Positions 51,989-60,679 of a stretch of 64,000 bases of DNA are shown piece after piece. The stretch comes from DTPU01 sp963827855 (GTDB taxonomy: Bacteria; Planctomycetota; Phycisphaerae; Sedimentisphaerales; Anaerobacaceae), in contig CAWHBY010000004.1 in the NCBI GenBank assembly GCA_963827855.1, positions 248,001 to 312,000 on the forward strand. Reading direction: 5' to 3'. The notes beneath the pieces are model-generated. The model was not told the DNA's origin, ran no database searches, and saw nothing but the letters and a program-made list of their open reading frames with translations. Positions within the stretch are counted from its first letter, which is position 1; every line of letters starts with the position of its first letter. Position numbers and translations under genes: made by a program.

Positions 51989-53818
51989 TCAATGGTCCTG
52001 TGCGGAATGCCCTCCGAGTGAGCCTTCTGTCAGACGCATCAGCCAGAGGGGGCCGGACAACGGCCGTGGATCGCGATGCGACCACGACGCTGGCACAGGC
52101 GGCATGAAGCGGCTGGCCCTGCTCGGGTCCTCCTGCAGGTACCGGAAGATTAATTGTCCCGCGGGAAGGTCCTTCTGGACCAGATCGATCCGCTCGATCA
52201 AGTCCAGGTCCATGTCGATGGTGTAGCACAAGGCGGTCTCGCCTTGCGAGATCCTCAGCGAGGCCTTGTCGGTCCGGCGATCCAGATCCAGCGAAGACTG
52301 TAGCCCGGACCGGCCTGCCTCCCGGCGTATCAAATCCGCGGTATGCAGTCCCATCCAGGGCCTGGACAGGCCCCTCAACAGATCGCCGCCATTGAGCCCT
52401 GTGGAACCGGAGGGGCCCTGGAGTGTTGCGGAATCGGTCAGGTCGGTCAGGTGCAGTCCGTTGGGCCCATCGAGGCGGAGCCAGGGTCTGTGCTGTCTGT
52501 ATGCTGCATAGACGAAGGCCACCAGCCCTGCGCCGGAGACGGGCCTGCCTTGGAGGCTGCCCTCGATCTCGAAGAAGGCCCAGCCTCGCTTGTGCATGGG
52601 GTCCCGAAGGTCGGCCCACGTCAGGCCTACACCCCGGTTCGGCTGGAAGTAGTCTTCCTGCAGGGCGTTGGGCTGGCGAACCCTGGTGGCACGAAGCTGA
52701 TCTCCTGCGCCTGACACGACGACCAGGGTACCAGGGCCGTTCATAGGGACCGTCAGGGGCGAGGAGGCAGCCTTGAGGTCGATGGGCAGTGTCCAAGGAT
52801 CGAGGCCGGGGGCGAGGGCACGCTGATTCCTCAGCTCCACACGGGAGCCATCACAGAAGAAGTTCGCCTGATCGGTCTGCAGAACGGCCCAATGGACGGG
52901 CTGCCCTTCTGTGGCCTGCAGCCTCATCATCACAGGTCCATCAGTGCCCTCAGGGAAGAAGTACAGGGACCCGGCTCCCTGGGCCACACCACGGATGGAC
53001 GCAGGCGGACGCTCGCCAGACCTGGTGGTCGCAGACCCATCATGAGGCCCGGGAAGGACGTTGGTCATAGACGCGCCCACCCCGACCACCAAGGCCGTGC
53101 CCATGCCGATGTAGGCTGTCTTTGTCAGGAGCACGGCAGCCAGCGAGGCCGCGGTCCCCGCAGAGAGTGTGGTAGAGGACACGGCGACCTGGGCCGCAGA
53201 GGCGGGACTCGACGCGGTGACCTTGCCGAAGACGACGAGGGCCGTGACTAGCCCGGCCTTGGCCAGGCCGCACCCGGCCAGCCTTGCGGCCAGCGCCCGC
53301 TTTGCCCTGCAGAACAGGGTTCTGGCCGCAAACTCTGTACAGCCCATCAGGCCTGCAATCTCCGAATAGGCCATGCCGTCATAGCACCGCAGGGTCAGGA
53401 TGGCCCTGTGCTTGGGCTCCAGAGCCTGCATGCATCGAACCACTGCGCTGCGAAGTTCCTGCTCGACGGCGTGGGCTGCAGGTACGGCCTTGGAGTCTGC
53501 CACCTCATGCTGTTCGATCTCTGAGAGGGAGACGGCCCTGTGACGCCGTTCGTACTGGAACTGCCTGCAGGTCTTGTTGTAGGCGATGGCGTACAGCCAC
53601 TTCCAGAACCGATCCACAGGTTTGGGTTTGTGAAAGAGACTTGCCATTTCAACCAGGCTCTCTTGTACGATATCTCGGGTCAGGTCTTCTTTGAGCGTCA
53701 GCCTGTATACGAATTCATGAAGTCGCGTCTGGGCGATCAAGGCCAGCCTCTCCTGAGAGGTCCTATCCCCGGCCAGGGCCGAGGCCAATAGTCTGTCGTG
53801 CTCGTCCTGATCTCTCAT
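51989..53818 (-). CDS. ECF-type sigma factor fused to a transmembrane segment and a large C-terminal domain
   Basis: 609 residues. Residues about 10-85 are sigma region 2 (RLTLKEDLTRDIVQESLVEM, RFWKWLYAIAYNKTCRQFQ). Residues about 125-180 are region 4 (LEPKHRAILTLRCYDGMAYSEIAGLM, described here in part, with helix-turn-helix EIAGLMGCTEFAARTLFCRAK). Two hydrophobic stretches follow (GLVTALVVFGKVTASSPA and YIGMGTALVVGVGASM). The remaining 350 residues look extracytoplasmic, with LolA-like strands (ASLRISQGETALCYTIDM, AGQLIFRYLQEDPS). A sigma factor joined to its own membrane-spanning sensor would not need a separate anti-sigma factor. It probably heads the downstream minus-strand cluster. Confidence 0.9.
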   Translation of the reverse strand: MRDQDEHDRLLASALAGDRTSQERLALIAQTRLHEFVYRLTLKEDLTRDIVQESLVEMASLFHKPKPVDRFWKWLYAIAYNKTCRQFQYERRHRAVSLSEIEQHEVADSKAVPAAHAVEQELRSAVVRCMQALEPKHRAILTLRCYDGMAYSEIAGLMGCTEFAARTLFCRAKRALAARLAGCGLAKAGLVTALVVFGKVTASSPASAAQVAVSSTTLSAGTAASLAAVLLTKTAYIGMGTALVVGVGASMTNVLPGPHDGSATTRSGERPPASIRGVAQGAGSLYFFPEGTDGPVMMRLQATEGQPVHWAVLQTDQANFFCDGSRVELRNQRALAPGLDPWTLPIDLKAASSPLTVPMNGPGTLVVVSGAGDQLRATRVRQPNALQEDYFQPNRGVGLTWADLRDPMHKRGWAFFEIEGSLQGRPVSGAGLVAFVYAAYRQHRPWLRLDGPNGLHLTDLTDSATLQGPSGSTGLNGGDLLRGLSRPWMGLHTADLIRREAGRSGLQSSLDLDRRTDKASLRISQGETALCYTIDMDLDLIERIDLVQKDLPAGQLIFRYLQEDPSRASRFMPPVPASWSHRDPRPLSGPLWLMRLTEGSLGGHSAQDH

Positions 53819-54133
53819 ACACCACTACCTAGATAGTGCATCCGCGACCGAAGAAGTGACAGGATTCCGGAAGTTTTTGTGGTGGCTGGACTGTGGGAAG
53901 CGTCTCATCGGGTCTCTGCGAATCCAGAGAAGCGCATGGGTCCTACGAAAGGCAAAGCGGGGGGAATGCCTGTGAGGCCGACGCCTGTCCCTGGCAGGCC
54001 CCGCCAAAGTCCGTTGACACCTTCGTGCCGGCCCCCTAGAATCAACGGGTCGATCACGGGCTGTGCCGAGTCGCATGCCCGCGTCTGCCCAACGACGGGC
54101 TGACCTGGAAGCCTGGATAAGGAGTTTGCCTCT
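53819..54133. other. Intergenic region between divergent genes
   Basis: 315 bp between the sigma-factor gene and the ThuA gene. I find no gene and no convincing promoter hexamers. The long open frame on the minus strand from 54333 is a shadow of ThuA. Confidence 0.5.
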
Positions 54134-54889
54134 ATGAAGACCGGATGGGTCAACATTGCGTTAGTCGCAGCAGTCGGGCTGTCTCTGAGCGTGGACGCCT
54201 TCGCCGCACAGCGGCGGGTCGTGGTGTGGTCGGAAGGGACTGCGGATCCCAACGTGTATCCACGCGACATCAACGCGGCGGTGGGCGATGCGCTCAAGTC
54301 GCTCAAGGGATGGGAGGTGCTCCTGGCGGGCATCGATCAGCCTGATCAGGGCGTGAGTGAGGAATTGCTCAGCAAGACAGACGTGCTGATCTGGTGGGGC
54401 CACAAGAGGCACGACCAGGTCCGCGACGAGGTGGTCGCACGCATCGTCAAGCACGTGAAGGAGGACGGCATGGGCTTCATCTCTCTCCACTCCTCCCACT
54501 TCGCCAAGCCGAACAAGGCCTTGATGGGGACGCCGTGCACCTGGGGCGCGTATAAGGTGGACGCCAGCGTCGCTATCCTGGTCAAGGACCCGAACCATCC
54601 CATCTGCAAGGGCGTGGCCAAGAGCTTCAACCTGGGCCTGACGGAGCGATACGCCGATCCCTACGCGGTGCCACAGGCGCAGGCCGTGCCGCTGGAGTGT
54701 ATCTACACGTTCAAGGACGGCCACACGGAGAAGGCGCAGCAGGGGTTCTGCTGGACCATCGGCAAAGGCAAGATGTTCTACTTCCAGACCGGCCATGAGA
54801 CCTGTAGGCACTACTATGATCCGAACGTGCAGCAGATCCTCCGCAACGCCGTAGAATGGGCATCGCCCCAAAAGGGTCCGTCACTGTGA
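54134..54889 (+). CDS. Secreted ThuA-like domain protein
   Basis: 251 residues with a signal peptide (IALVAAVGLSLSVDAFA) and AAGGAG about 9 nt before the ATG. The ThuA/trehalose-utilisation fold, related to class I glutamine amidotransferases, is shown by RRVVVWSEGTADP, TDVLIWWGHKRHDQV, GMGFISLHSSHFAKP, HPICKGVAKSFNL and GKMFYFQTGHETCRHYYDP. The nucleophile Cys of glutaminases is absent (SLHSSHF). In planctomycetes ThuA proteins often sit beside sugar isomerase-like TIM barrels, as here. A role in sugar modification or breakdown in the periplasm is likely but not proven. Confidence 0.93.
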   Translation: MKTGWVNIALVAAVGLSLSVDAFAAQRRVVVWSEGTADPNVYPRDINAAVGDALKSLKGWEVLLAGIDQPDQGVSEELLSKTDVLIWWGHKRHDQVRDEVVARIVKHVKEDGMGFISLHSSHFAKPNKALMGTPCTWGAYKVDASVAILVKDPNHPICKGVAKSFNLGLTERYADPYAVPQAQAVPLECIYTFKDGHTEKAQQGFCWTIGKGKMFYFQTGHETCRHYYDPNVQQILRNAVEWASPQKGPSL

Positions 54890-54906
54890 ACAAGGAGAAG
54901 GCATCC

Positions 54907-55758
54907 ATGGAATCATCCACCAGCAGAAGGCAGTTGCTTCAGATGGCAGCGGTCGGGGCCGCTGCGTCTCTCGCGGGGTCCGGACTGAAGGCCTCCGCAG
55001 CACAGGCAGTCCCAGCCTCAGAGTCGGGCCTGAAGTTCAGGCTGGGCATGGCCTCGTACACGTTCCGCAAGTTCGACCTGGACCAGGCCCTGAAGATGAC
55101 CGCCAGGCTCAAGGTGAAGGCCATCTGCCTCAAGGACATGCACCTGCCCATGGACAGCACTGCAGAGCGCATCCAGGAGGCAGTCGCCAAGGCCAAGGCC
55201 GCAGGGTTGGAGCTCTATGCAGGCGGCGTCATCTACATGCGGAACGAGGATCAGGTCCGCCAGGCATTCGACTACGCCAAGACCGCAGGCATGAAGATCA
55301 TCGTGGGCGTACCCAACCACGACCTGCTGCCCCTGGTCAACGAGAAGGTCAAGCAATACGACATCAGCGTGGCCATCCACAATCACGGCCCCACGGACAA
55401 GGTCTACCCCACGCCCGAGAGCGCCTACGAGCTGATCAAGGGCCTGGACCGCCGCGTCGGTCTGTGCATGGACATCGGCCATACGATGCGGTCGGGGATT
55501 GACCCGTCTGTGCCGGCCGAGAAATACGCGGACCGGCTCCTCGACATCCACGTCAAGGACGTCTCTGCCGCCACGTCGCAGGGTTCGACGGTGGAGATGG
55601 GCAGGGGGGTCATCGACCTTCCGAAGTTCCTCCGTACGCTCGTCAAGACAGGCTACAGCGGCACGGCCTCGCTGGAACACGAGAAGGATGAGAGCGATCC
55701 GCTGCCGGGCGCTGCAGAATCGGTCGGCTACATGCGAGGGATCCTGGCGAGCCTTTGA
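54907..55758 (+). CDS. Tat-exported sugar phosphate isomerase/epimerase (TIM barrel)
   Basis: 283 residues from the ATG at 54907, 17 bp after the ThuA stop, with AAGGAG about 9 nt upstream. A twin-arginine-like start (TSRRQLLQMAAVGAAASLA) is followed by the barrel: RLGMASYTFRKFDLDQAL, VKAICLKDMHLPMDS, ISVAIHNHGPTDKVYPTPE, VGLCMDIGHTMRSGIDPS, LLDIHVKDVSAAT and GTASLEHEKDE. His, Asp and Glu in these motifs would bind the divalent metal. It is probably co-exported with ThuA to act on a sugar in the periplasm. Confidence 0.92.
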   Translation: MESSTSRRQLLQMAAVGAAASLAGSGLKASAAQAVPASESGLKFRLGMASYTFRKFDLDQALKMTARLKVKAICLKDMHLPMDSTAERIQEAVAKAKAAGLELYAGGVIYMRNEDQVRQAFDYAKTAGMKIIVGVPNHDLLPLVNEKVKQYDISVAIHNHGPTDKVYPTPESAYELIKGLDRRVGLCMDIGHTMRSGIDPSVPAEKYADRLLDIHVKDVSAATSQGSTVEMGRGVIDLPKFLRTLVKTGYSGTASLEHEKDESDPLPGAAESVGYMRGILASL

Positions 55759-55786
55759 CCGGCCTCCGGCTGCTGCCGCTGGACTG

Positions 55787-56830
55787 CTAAGTCAACACGA
55801 GGAACACGAAGAACCCGGCCATCATCACGAGACCCAGGGGGACACCCATGGCTGCCCACTCGCGGCTCTTGATGGACAGCTTGTTGGCGCAGATGATGTT
55901 GGGGATGTTTCCAGGAATCAGCATGCCGCCCGCTATCAGGAGGCCTGCCAGGGCATCCTTGATCGTGTCGATGGGCATGGCAGGGCTGATCTCTGCTGCC
56001 GTCAGGGTGGCGTTGTCCAGGACGGCTGAGATGATATTGACCCAGTACAGGGCGGCCGACGGCACGCGGCTCAGGTACTTGTCAACTACAGGCGCGAAGC
56101 CCTCTCCCAGGAACACCAGGGCCAGGACAAAGAGATAGACCTTGAGCGTCCTGATGACAATGTCCCGGGCCTCCTCTGGCCTGTCTTCTGTCAGGGATGG
56201 CGTCTGTGTCTTGGACTTGTCCGGAAGCAGGGTGGCCATCACTCCCAGCCCAAGGACCAAGGGGACCATCCATTTGCCCAGTAGGGTCAGGAGGAAGAAG
56301 AAATCGGCATGGTAGGGCTCGCCTGCAAGCTTGGCCACCGCGATCGTGGCCAGCGGCTCACCCAGGGGCGTCATCACTGCGCCCAGACCGATGGAGAAAC
56401 AGGCAATGACCACCAGCCGGACCTCGACCTTCCTGGAAAGCCTCAGCGAACTGACCACCTCAGCCAGGACCAGTGCCGCAATGATGGCCGTGATGACGCT
56501 CGAGAGCAGCCCCAGGCCGACCACCAAGGTGAAGAAGAGAAATCCGGGTCCGAAACGGCCGAGGAACCAGACCGTCCATCTTCCCAGCTTGGGTCGGACG
56601 GTCCTGAAGAGCAGGCCCGCCACAAGCACGGCCAGGGTGATCTTGATAGGTTCTATGAGGGCGGTGGTCACCAGGTGCCAGGACCAGAGCCTGGAGACCG
56701 TGACTGCCAGGGCGCCCATCACGAAGAGGAATGCCTCAAGCTGCCGTTCCACCCTTCGTGACAGGAAGGGGAGGACCAGGACCATTGCGACGATCGTGAC
56801 CAGACCGCCCGTTGCCCACAGCTCATTCAT
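55787..56830 (-). CDS. DUF1646 family predicted cation transporter
   Basis: About 347 residues from the ATG at 56830 (AAGGGA upstream; the 19 extra upstream codons are unlikely). About ten helices are predicted. Family-like segments are VGLGLLSSVITAIIAALVLAE, GLGAVMTPLGEPLATIAVAKL and VNIISAVLDNATLTAAEISP, and NIPNIICANKLSIKSREWAAMG near the C-terminus. The two helix-break motifs with Pro-Leu-Gly and Asp-Asn resemble those of the ion transporter superfamily (ArsB/NhaD type). It is convergent with the TIM-barrel gene. The transported ion is unknown. Confidence 0.85.
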   Translation of the reverse strand: MNELWATGGLVTIVAMVLVLPFLSRRVERQLEAFLFVMGALAVTVSRLWSWHLVTTALIEPIKITLAVLVAGLLFRTVRPKLGRWTVWFLGRFGPGFLFFTLVVGLGLLSSVITAIIAALVLAEVVSSLRLSRKVEVRLVVIACFSIGLGAVMTPLGEPLATIAVAKLAGEPYHADFFFLLTLLGKWMVPLVLGLGVMATLLPDKSKTQTPSLTEDRPEEARDIVIRTLKVYLFVLALVFLGEGFAPVVDKYLSRVPSAALYWVNIISAVLDNATLTAAEISPAMPIDTIKDALAGLLIAGGMLIPGNIPNIICANKLSIKSREWAAMGVPLGLVMMAGFFVFLVLT

Positions 56831-56919
56831 AGTGTCCCTTGTCTGATTGGCGGTAAAACTATAAAGTTTACCACACTGCCCGGCCAAAGGAAAGAGCTGC
56901 CCTGTCCAGTCTGCCCTGC

Positions 56920-56948
56920 TTGTCCCGAGGCAGATCGATTGCTATAAT
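56920..56948 (+). promoter_or_regulatory. Promoter of the second LTD/CotH gene
   Basis: TTGTCC, a 17-bp spacer and a perfect TATAAT lie 85 bp before the ATG at 57034. Confidence 0.65.
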
Positions 56949-57033
56949 GAGGTCATTCGACGGAAAGAAGGGACCTGCACGCCGTCGACTTCGAAGAAGG
57001 GGTGGAGTCTGACCCACGGGACTGCGTTGTCGG

Positions 57034-60000
57034 ATGGATTGGGGTATGCCAGGCCGAATAGACATCGGGATCATCTGTTGCCTCGTGGTGCTCCTGGGGG
57101 GGCAGCCGACCCTGGGACAGACGTCCAAGACCGTAGTCATCAATGAGGTCATGGCAGCCAACACCAGGACCAAGGCGGATCTGCAGGGCCAGTATGACGA
57201 CTGGATCGAGCTGTTCAATACCACCAACAGGCCGATCGACGTGGCTGGGATGTTCCTGACGGATGACCTCTCCAACCCGGGCCAGTGGCAGATCCCGGAC
57301 GGAAACCCATCCCTAACCACGATCGCCTCCCGCGGATTCCTGCTGGTCTGGGCCGATGGCGACGTCGAGGCAGGGGGGCTCCATGCCGGCTTCAGCCTGT
57401 CCGCGGACGGTGAGGAGCTGGGGCTGATCGCGGCCAATGGCACGGTGGTCGACAGTGTCACCTTTGGTGAGCAGGTTGCCGATCTCTCCTACGGCCGCTC
57501 TCCTGACGGCAAGGAGTCCTGGCAGTACATGGGCACTCCCACGCCCGGGGCAGTCAACAAGGCCGGATACTCGGGTCTGGTGGCCGACGTGGAGGTCCGC
57601 CCCCATCGAGGCTTCTACAGCGTACCTGTGGACGCGACCCTGGCCACGAGCACGCCGGGCGCAGAGATCTGGTATACCTTGGACGCAGAGTCTCCCCGGC
57701 CACAGTCCGTAGGCTGGACGGCCCTTCGCTACACGACGCCGATCCGGATCAGCCATACCACGTGCATCCGTGCCATGGCCATCAAGTCCGGGTGGAGGGA
57801 TTCGTCCATTACCAGCCACACCCTGATTTTCCTCGAAGACGTGGTCCGGCAGCCTGCCGCACCCACGGGGTTCCCATCGGTCTGGGGGACCCGGACTGCA
57901 GACTACGCCATGGATCAGAGGGTGGTGAATGATCCGGCCTACAGCGGCGAGATCAGGTCCGACCTCCTGTCCATCCCCTCCGTCTGCATCGTGATCCCCA
58001 AGGCGGATTTCTTCGGGGCCCAGGGGATCTACGGCAATGGAGTTAAGGCGACAGACCCGTGCGAGCGCGCAGCCAGCATCGAGTGGATCGATCCCCCTAC
58101 GGGGTCCCACTGGGGTACCCCCGCAGGGCTCCGCAGCCACGGGGGCGCGGGGGAGAGCCACACCAAACACGCCCTGCGTGCCGCCTTCCGGAGCGAGTAC
58201 GGGGCGGCCAAGCTCAACTTTCCACTCTTCCCTGACAGCCCGATCCACACCTTCGATGGGCTCGTTCTTCGCTCGCAGTGGAACTACTCCTGGACCGGCG
58301 ACAGCAGCTCCTGGGGAGGCCTGGGGACCCGGTATGCGGAATACCTGAGGGAGGTCTTCGCGAGGGACACCTGCAGGGACCTGGGCATCTTGACGCCCTA
58401 TGCCAGGCACGTCCACCTGTACGTCGATGGCCTATACTGGGGGCTCTACCTGCTCTCGGAGAGACCGGACGAGGGCTTTAGCGTCGAGCATCTGGGAGGC
58501 GACAAAGAGGACTATGACGTTTTACACGCGGACAACAACGGTCAGATGGAGGTCATGTCCGGAGATCTTAACGCCTGGAACACCCTATTCTCCACAGCGG
58601 CTGCAGGCGTATCCACTCCCCAGGCCTATGAGGCCCTTGGACGTCTGGTGGATGTCCCTTCCCTGATCGACTACTTGCTGATGATCTACTTCACGGGAAG
58701 CCGGGATGCGCCTGTGCTTCTGCACAATGACCAAGCGCCCCGCAACTTCTACGCCATCCGGTGCAGGAATCCAGCAGGTCCCTTCGTGTTTCTGCCCTGG
58801 GACGTGGAGTGGTCCCTGGAGCAGACGAGCGTCAATCGGGTTCCCGTTGTCGGTGTCTCCAATCCACACGCCCTGGCGTCGAAGCTGGCCTCCAATGCGG
58901 AGTTCCGTATGCTGCTGGCCGACCACATCCAGCGTCGCTTCCTGAACGGTGGGGCCCTGACGCCGGAGGCCGCGACGTTCCGGTATAGGACCCGCGCGGA
59001 CCAGATCGAAGGCGCTATCGTGGGTGAATCCGCTCGATGGGGGGATCGTCTCCGCAGTCAGCCCTACACCCGGGCAGACTGGCTCTTTGCGAGGGACTAT
59101 GTAGTCAACGACTACTTCCCTGTGAGAACCGGCATTGTGCTGGGCCAGTTGAGGACCCCAGGGTGGTATCCCTCAGTGGAGGCCCCGGTGTTTCGGATCG
59201 ATGGAAAGGACCAGTATGGGGGCGAGGTGCGAACCGGTGCTGCGCTGACCCTGATCAACCCCAAGTCCGGCGGCACCCTCTACTACAGCCTGGATGGATC
59301 TGACCCCAGGGCGGTCGGCGGACAGGTGAAGACGTCGGCCCTGCGGTACACGGCCGCCCTGACCCTGCGGGCGAGTGTCCAGATCAAGGCCCGCATCCTG
59401 AGCGGCAGCACCTGGAGCGCCCTGAGCGAGGCCGTGTTTGCGGTCGGGCCGGTCTCTGACGGCCTGAGGATCACGGAGATCATGTACCATCCAGCCATCG
59501 CTGGCGCAGGCGGCGCCGTGGATCCGAACCGCGAGTTTATCGAGCTGACCAACGTCGCCAGCCAGTCCATCAACCTGGCCCTCGTGCGGTTCAACCAGGG
59601 TATCGACTTCACCTTTCCGTCGCTGGATCTGGCCGCAGGCCAGACCGTGGTGGTCGTTGCAGACAAGGCCGCGTTCCAAACTGCCTATGGCAAGACAGTC
59701 ACGGTGGCTGGGGTCTACACAGGCAGCCTGGCCAACAGCGGGGAACGACTGGGGCTGCTGGATCCCATCGGCCGCAGTCTCGCAGATTTCAGGTACGGAG
59801 ACGATTGGCTCAGCCAGACTGATGGCGGCGGATACTCCCTGGTGGTCCGTGATCCCAAGGCCGATCCCGGGGGCCTGGGCGAGGCCTCCCACTGGCAGTG
59901 CAGCACGGCCGTTGGCGGTTCCCCGGGCCGACAGGAGACGGCCACGTCCATTGCGGCCCCCGGGCCCCTGGTGATCCATGAGATCATGTACCATCCCTTG

Positions 60001-60495
60001 GACCATCCCGACGCCGAATACGTGGAACTGGTCAATGCCAGCAGCAAGGCGGTGGTGCTCTATGACGCCGCGACGCGAAAGGCCTGGCGGTTCACGGATG
60101 GGGGCGGGGCGGGGTTGCAGTATACGTTCTCTGCGTCTTCTTCCGTTTCAGTCCAGGCGGGCCAGGCGGTCCTGCTGGTCAAGAACCTGACTGCCTTCAG
60201 GGCTGCATTCAGCCCACCGCAGGGCGTGGCTGTGTTCCAATGGACCTCCGGTTCTCTGGGCAACGGAGGAGACGATCTGCAGCTCTACAGCCCGGTGACC
60301 GCGAGCACCTACTCCCTTGTGGACGAAGTCCGCTACAGCGATGGTTCACAGGGAGAGGGCTTCGCAGAGGGCTTCGACCTTTGGCCAGTGTCGGCGGACG
60401 GGTCGGGCCTGGGTCTGAACCGGATTGCCCTGACCGGCCCAGGCAACGACCCCCGCAACTGGAAGGCCGGCGAGCCCTCCCCGGGCCTGCCGTGA
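57034..60495 (+). CDS. Large secreted LTD/CotH-kinase-like surface protein, second copy
   Basis: 1153 residues (ATG 57034, or 57046, both with poor ribosome-binding sites). The signal is IGIICCLVVLLGGQPTLGQ. Domain order matches the protein at 24397: N-terminal lamin-tail (VVINEVMAANTRTKADLQG, MFLTDDLSN), hexosaminidase-like sandwich (HRGFYSVPVDATLATSTP), CotH (GLRSHGGAGESHTKHALR, LYVDGLYWGLYLLSERPDEG, FLPWDVEWSLEQTSVN), another sandwich, and a lamin-tail domain (ITEIMYHPAIAGAG). It has one more C-terminal lamin-tail domain than its paralog (IHEIMYHPLDHPDAEYVEL). It is probably cell-surface. The substrate of the kinase-like domain is unknown. Confidence 0.92.
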   Translation: MDWGMPGRIDIGIICCLVVLLGGQPTLGQTSKTVVINEVMAANTRTKADLQGQYDDWIELFNTTNRPIDVAGMFLTDDLSNPGQWQIPDGNPSLTTIASRGFLLVWADGDVEAGGLHAGFSLSADGEELGLIAANGTVVDSVTFGEQVADLSYGRSPDGKESWQYMGTPTPGAVNKAGYSGLVADVEVRPHRGFYSVPVDATLATSTPGAEIWYTLDAESPRPQSVGWTALRYTTPIRISHTTCIRAMAIKSGWRDSSITSHTLIFLEDVVRQPAAPTGFPSVWGTRTADYAMDQRVVNDPAYSGEIRSDLLSIPSVCIVIPKADFFGAQGIYGNGVKATDPCERAASIEWIDPPTGSHWGTPAGLRSHGGAGESHTKHALRAAFRSEYGAAKLNFPLFPDSPIHTFDGLVLRSQWNYSWTGDSSSWGGLGTRYAEYLREVFARDTCRDLGILTPYARHVHLYVDGLYWGLYLLSERPDEGFSVEHLGGDKEDYDVLHADNNGQMEVMSGDLNAWNTLFSTAAAGVSTPQAYEALGRLVDVPSLIDYLLMIYFTGSRDAPVLLHNDQAPRNFYAIRCRNPAGPFVFLPWDVEWSLEQTSVNRVPVVGVSNPHALASKLASNAEFRMLLADHIQRRFLNGGALTPEAATFRYRTRADQIEGAIVGESARWGDRLRSQPYTRADWLFARDYVVNDYFPVRTGIVLGQLRTPGWYPSVEAPVFRIDGKDQYGGEVRTGAALTLINPKSGGTLYYSLDGSDPRAVGGQVKTSALRYTAALTLRASVQIKARILSGSTWSALSEAVFAVGPVSDGLRITEIMYHPAIAGAGGAVDPNREFIELTNVASQSINLALVRFNQGIDFTFPSLDLAAGQTVVVVADKAAFQTAYGKTVTVAGVYTGSLANSGERLGLLDPIGRSLADFRYGDDWLSQTDGGGYSLVVRDPKADPGGLGEASHWQCSTAVGGSPGRQETATSIAAPGPLVIHEIMYHPLDHPDAEYVELVNASSKAVVLYDAATRKAWRFTDGGGAGLQYTFSASSSVSVQAGQAVLLVKNLTAFRAAFSPPQGVAVFQWTSGSLGNGGDDLQLYSPVTASTYSLVDEVRYSDGSQGEGFAEGFDLWPVSADGSGLGLNRIALTGPGNDPRNWKAGEPSPGLP

Positions 60496-60497
60496 CC

Positions 60498-60538
60498 TGG
60501 CCGCGAGGCCGGTTTTCCAAAAGGCCATTTGCCTTTTT
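60498..60538 (+). terminator. Terminator after the second LTD/CotH gene
   Basis: A GGCC/GGCC hairpin is followed by AAAAGGC, a 5-nt loop and GCCTTTTT. The second hairpin could act in both directions. Confidence 0.6.
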
Positions 60539-60679
60539 GTCCTATTCACTCGTCCTGGGGCGCGTTATACTCGCCGGCGAAGGTGGTCGCGGCCGCCGCA
60601 CCTCGCGGAGCGAGGCAGGCTGGGGCGACCGGCGGCCTCAATGGAGTGAGTCCGGAGGAGCATGGCAAGGAGGTGTCAC

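Noticed and set aside
53905..54333. 142-codon minus-strand frame between sigma factor and ThuA
   Set aside because: It overlaps the ThuA signal peptide region in antisense and has no ribosome-binding site or domain.
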